Part shown: positions 61,389 to 64,000 of the stretch, piece after piece
Layout: each line of letters starts with the position of its first letter
Numbering within the stretch: position 1 is the stretch's first letter
Source of the DNA: Vallitalea sp.
Lineage (GTDB): Bacteria > Bacillota > Clostridia > Lachnospirales > Vallitaleaceae
Length of the DNA: 64,000 nt
Reading direction: 5' to 3'
NCBI GenBank assembly: GCA_025210235.1
Contig: JAOASG010000037.1
Span: forward strand, 186,001-250,000
Position numbers and translations under genes: made by a program
Notes under the pieces: model-generated
What the model was told of the DNA's origin: nothing
The model's database searches: none
What the model saw: the letters and a program-made list of their open reading frames with translations, nothing else

Positions 61389-62210
61389 ATGACTATTAAA
61401 AAAATATCTAAGTATATTATTTTATATGGATTAGCAATAGTAATGATATTACCTTTTATATGGATGATATCAACATCATTCAAATCGGCAAATGAAATCT
61501 TTACTATTCCTATAAAATGGATACCAAGTGAATTTAATTTAAAGAATTTTGATAAAGCAATTTCTAGCTTTCCATTTGTTAGATTTTTTATTAACAGTGT
61601 TATAGTAACTATATTTATTATAATTGGACAGTTAGTAACATCCGTAATGTCAGCATATGCATTCGCAAGGATGGAATTTAAAGGGAAAAATATTCTTTTT
61701 GTTATTTTGTTAGCAGGATTAATGTTACCGGCACAAACAATTATGATACCAATGATATTAATACTTAAAGAGCTACATTTATTAAATACATTACCAGGTA
61801 TTATAATTCCATTTACATGGAGTGCATTGATAGTATTTTTATTAAGACAATTCTTTATGAAGATACCAAAAGAAATAGAAGAAGCGGCTATGATTGATGG
61901 ATGTTCTACTTTTAAAATTGTTCGTTCTATAGTACTTCCTATATCAAAACCAATTTTATCTACATCTTTTATATTAATATTCATATATGCATGGAACCAA
62001 TATTTCTGGCCACTACTGATTGTTAATAAAGAAGAATTATATACATTACAATTAGGTCTTGCTTACTTTAAAGAAGTTAATGCAATAGAAACAGATTGGG
62101 GAGCATTAATGGCTGGAACAACATTAACTTTATTACCAGTTTTAATTGTGTTTGTAATTTTCCAGAAAAAAGTAATAGAAAGTATTGCATTTTCTGGAGG
62201 TAAAGAATAA
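61389..62210 (+). CDS. ABC sugar transporter permease (MalG-like)
   Basis: The 273-aa second permease has six membrane segments, the N-terminal PFIWMISTSFKSANEIF typical of MalG-type partners and the EAA loop EEAAMIDGCSTFKIVRSIVLP. ATG at 61389 lies one base after the first permease stop, with TGAGGAG inside that gene; an in-frame TTG at 61371 is less likely. Pairs with the MalF-like permease to form the channel. Confidence 0.92.
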   Translation: MTIKKISKYIILYGLAIVMILPFIWMISTSFKSANEIFTIPIKWIPSEFNLKNFDKAISSFPFVRFFINSVIVTIFIIIGQLVTSVMSAYAFARMEFKGKNILFVILLAGLMLPAQTIMIPMILILKELHLLNTLPGIIIPFTWSALIVFLLRQFFMKIPKEIEEAAMIDGCSTFKIVRSIVLPISKPILSTSFILIFIYAWNQYFWPLLIVNKEELYTLQLGLAYFKEVNAIETDWGALMAGTTLTLLPVLIVFVIFQKKVIESIAFSGGKE

Positions 62211-62250
62211 ATATTACAAAAAAAATAAAAGATTTAAGGAGGATTTTACT

Positions 62251-63552
62251 ATGAAAGGAAAAAAAATAGTTACTCTTTTATTAACAACTCTATTTACTGT
62301 ATCATTATTACTTAGTGGATGTAAAAAAGATACTACTAATGAGGAAGATAAGAAGCCTGTAGAACAAAATGCAGATAAGAAAGACGATAATAAAGATTCA
62401 AAAGAGAAAGTAACTGTTGAATTCTGGCATGGATATACTGCTGAAAAAACAGAAGTATTAAATGAAATGATTGCAAATTATGAAAAGCAAAATCCAGGTG
62501 TAAAAATTAATGCAAAATTCGTTGCAACTGGTGAAGAAATGTTACAAAAAGTACAAACAGCTTTACTTTCAGGACAAGAACCTAATATGCTTTGGGGATA
62601 CCCTACATGGACAGGAGTATTAGAAAGTTCAGGAAAGCTAGTTGATATGGGAGCAATTATTGATGATGAATTAAGAAATGATATGCCAAAAGGTTTACTT
62701 GAAGCAGGTAAATACAATGGTAAAATTTATTCAGTACCAATTGAAGCTGGAACATTATACTTAATTTATAATAAAGATATGTTTGCAGAAGCAGGTATTG
62801 AAAATCCACCAACAACATGGGATGAATTATATGAAACTTCTAAAAAACTATCTAATGGCGAAAGATTTGGAGTTTGGCTACCTATAGCACCTAATGAAAG
62901 AACTACTTGGACTTTTGAAACATTCTTATGGCAAAATGGACAAGATGTTCTTAATGAAGAAGGAAACAGTATTGGCTTTAATAATGAAAAAGGTTTAGAA
63001 GCATTAGAATTCTATACTAAAATGATAAAAGATGGATATGCACCTACAGCAGTTGGTCAAGATCCATTCATTGACAAACAAGTAGCAATGGTGTACGCTA
63101 CACAAGGAGCAGCTAATGCTTATATTAATAAATATGAAATGAACGTTGGAGTAGCAATGTTACCAGGAAAAGATAAATTAGCTACTGGTTTAGGATCTAA
63201 CCATTACTTCATGTTCAAGAGTGATGATAAAGTACAACAAGAAACTTTAAAATTTATAAAATTCATGACAACTGGAGAAAATCATGCAGAATGGGCAATA
63301 AGAGCAGGTTATTTACCAGTATCAAACTCAGCTAGAGAAAGTGATAAGTACAAAACATTTGGTGAAGAAAATCCACATATGATTGAAGCTGCAAAAGCAT
63401 TAACTTATGGAATTGCAAGACCACCAATTGAAGAATATCCAAAATTATCTACAGCTATCTCAGAAACAATTGAAAAAATGGCTATTGGTAATATGACTGT
63501 TGAAGAAGGAATGAAACAAATAGCTGATGAAGCTAATAAAATCTTTAAATAA
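62251..63552 (+). CDS. Sugar ABC transporter substrate-binding lipoprotein
   Basis: The 433-aa family 1 extracellular binding protein has a lipoprotein signal (LLTTLFTVSLLLSGC, Cys at about 24), a charged linker (about 25-55) and the binding fold (VTVEFWHGYTAEKTEVLNEM at the start, EPNMLWGYPTW, IYSVPIEAGTLYLIYNKDMF). These features resemble glycerol-3-phosphate/sugar-binding proteins of the UgpB-MalE type. Ligand not determined. ATG at 62251 follows AAGGAGG; earlier in-frame starts lie within the permease. Confidence 0.93.
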   Translation: MKGKKIVTLLLTTLFTVSLLLSGCKKDTTNEEDKKPVEQNADKKDDNKDSKEKVTVEFWHGYTAEKTEVLNEMIANYEKQNPGVKINAKFVATGEEMLQKVQTALLSGQEPNMLWGYPTWTGVLESSGKLVDMGAIIDDELRNDMPKGLLEAGKYNGKIYSVPIEAGTLYLIYNKDMFAEAGIENPPTTWDELYETSKKLSNGERFGVWLPIAPNERTTWTFETFLWQNGQDVLNEEGNSIGFNNEKGLEALEFYTKMIKDGYAPTAVGQDPFIDKQVAMVYATQGAANAYINKYEMNVGVAMLPGKDKLATGLGSNHYFMFKSDDKVQQETLKFIKFMTTGENHAEWAIRAGYLPVSNSARESDKYKTFGEENPHMIEAAKALTYGIARPPIEEYPKLSTAISETIEKMAIGNMTVEEGMKQIADEANKIFK

Positions 63553-63589
63553 GTAATTGAAAAACAACATTTAAAAGTAGGGATAAAAT

Positions 63590-64000
63590 ATGATTAAAGT
63601 TACTAGTCCGGATTTAATGAAAATTAATAATAAAAAACAAATACTTGAAATCATTTATTCAGAGAAAAACATTTATAGAGCTCAGATTTGTGAAATGACA
63701 AACATGTCTAATCAAACAATTACTAATCTAGTAAAAGAATTGTTAAATGAAGGCATTGTAAAAGAAGTAACTCTTGAGAATAAGTCAAAAGGGCGAAACC
63801 CAATGGCGTTATCAATAGACAATGAAAATATATGCGCAGTAGGGGTTGAAATTTCAGTTGAGAAGATTAGTGTTGGATTATTTGATGTAGATGGTAATAT
63901 GTTAAATGATAAGAGCCATATAAGACATAATGATACAGAAAATGTTCTTGATATTGTAAAAGAATTATTAGAACAAGTAATCAGTAATGCGCTTACTAAG
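63590..64000 (+). CDS. ROK-family transcriptional regulator (partial)
   Basis: The visible 137 residues contain an N-terminal winged helix (QILEIIYSEKNIYRAQICEM, recognition helix NMSNQTITNLVKELL) and the start of the ROK domain (KGRNPMALSIDNENICAVGV, then FDVDG), as in NagC/XylR-type repressors. The 3' part is beyond the window. It follows the binding-protein gene by 37 bp and probably controls the operon through the TTAATCAA palindromes near 60416 and 60479. A decayed dispersed repeat lies at 63549-63571. Confidence 0.88.
   Translation, partial: MIKVTSPDLMKINNKKQILEIIYSEKNIYRAQICEMTNMSNQTITNLVKELLNEGIVKEVTLENKSKGRNPMALSIDNENICAVGVEISVEKISVGLFDVDGNMLNDKSHIRHNDTENVLDIVKELLEQVISNALTK

Noticed and set aside
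1..64000. CRISPR arrays, rRNA and tRNA genes, insertion-sequence transposases
   Set aside because: Scanned for regular spacer-repeat patterns, conserved rRNA segments, tRNA T-loops and transposase proteins; none found.

Overview
The window looks like a core chromosomal segment of an AT-rich, endospore-forming member of the Clostridia. The grounds are sporulation genes (end of spoIIIAG, spoIIIAH, spoIVB, spo0A, spoVB), a SCIFF ranthipeptide locus, Gram-positive leaders (T-box, terminator-controlled riboswitches) and strong AGGAGG ribosome binding sites with frequent TTG/GTG starts. A Lachnospirales-like lineage is my guess from gene order only. No rRNA or tRNA gene, CRISPR array or insertion sequence was seen.

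Layout. Positions 1-15000 are all on the plus strand: spoIIIAG/AH, asp23, nusB, xseA, xseB, ispA, a DUF212 phosphatase-like gene (divPAP), a large structured RNA that I identify as OLE RNA (about 5203-5772), its membrane partner gene oapA, then dxs, tlyA, nadK, argR, recN, spoIVB and spo0A. This is the classic OLE neighbourhood, joining isoprenoid precursor synthesis, DNA repair and sporulation. Positions 15000-26700 hold accessory genes: a 48-aa ORF, a riboswitch-plus-terminator leader (yybP-ykoY-like) ahead of a radical SAM gene and a VTT membrane gene, an SCP2-like gene with an iron alcohol dehydrogenase, metAA, spoVB (minus strand), a short lspA with a lipoprotein gene, and an orphan coiled-coil protein. 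Positions 26900-31400 hold znuABC with a divergent fur/zur gene, and aroC. Positions 31800-43600 hold a PAS-GGDEF-EAL protein, tgt, yajC, a PHP phosphatase, a TIGR04086-type membrane protein, scfA/scfB, secDF and recJ. Positions 43600-55200 hold a c-di-GMP-I riboswitch with two small genes, then apt, relA, dtd, a metallo-hydrolase, hemZ, a T-box leader with hisS, aspS and an RseC-like gene. Positions 60400-64000 carry an ABC sugar importer with a ROK-family regulator cut by the window end.

Most striking region: 56819-60402. A perfect sigma-K-type promoter precedes a short cysteine-rich ORF (56879-57043). An 11-bp direct repeat lies near the end of this ORF and again just after the stop codon of a large serine recombinase. 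At the second copy a start-less cysteine-rich reading frame (to 60323) continues in the same phase. Recombination between the repeats would excise about 2965 bp (a DUF1015 gene plus the recombinase) and rebuild one 159-aa, 14-cysteine protein. This resembles the skin-type, sporulation-timed DNA excision known for sigK, but in a different and apparently coat-like gene. It is a hypothesis from sequence alone.

The window also holds several dispersed intergenic repeat families and fold-back elements, listed separately.
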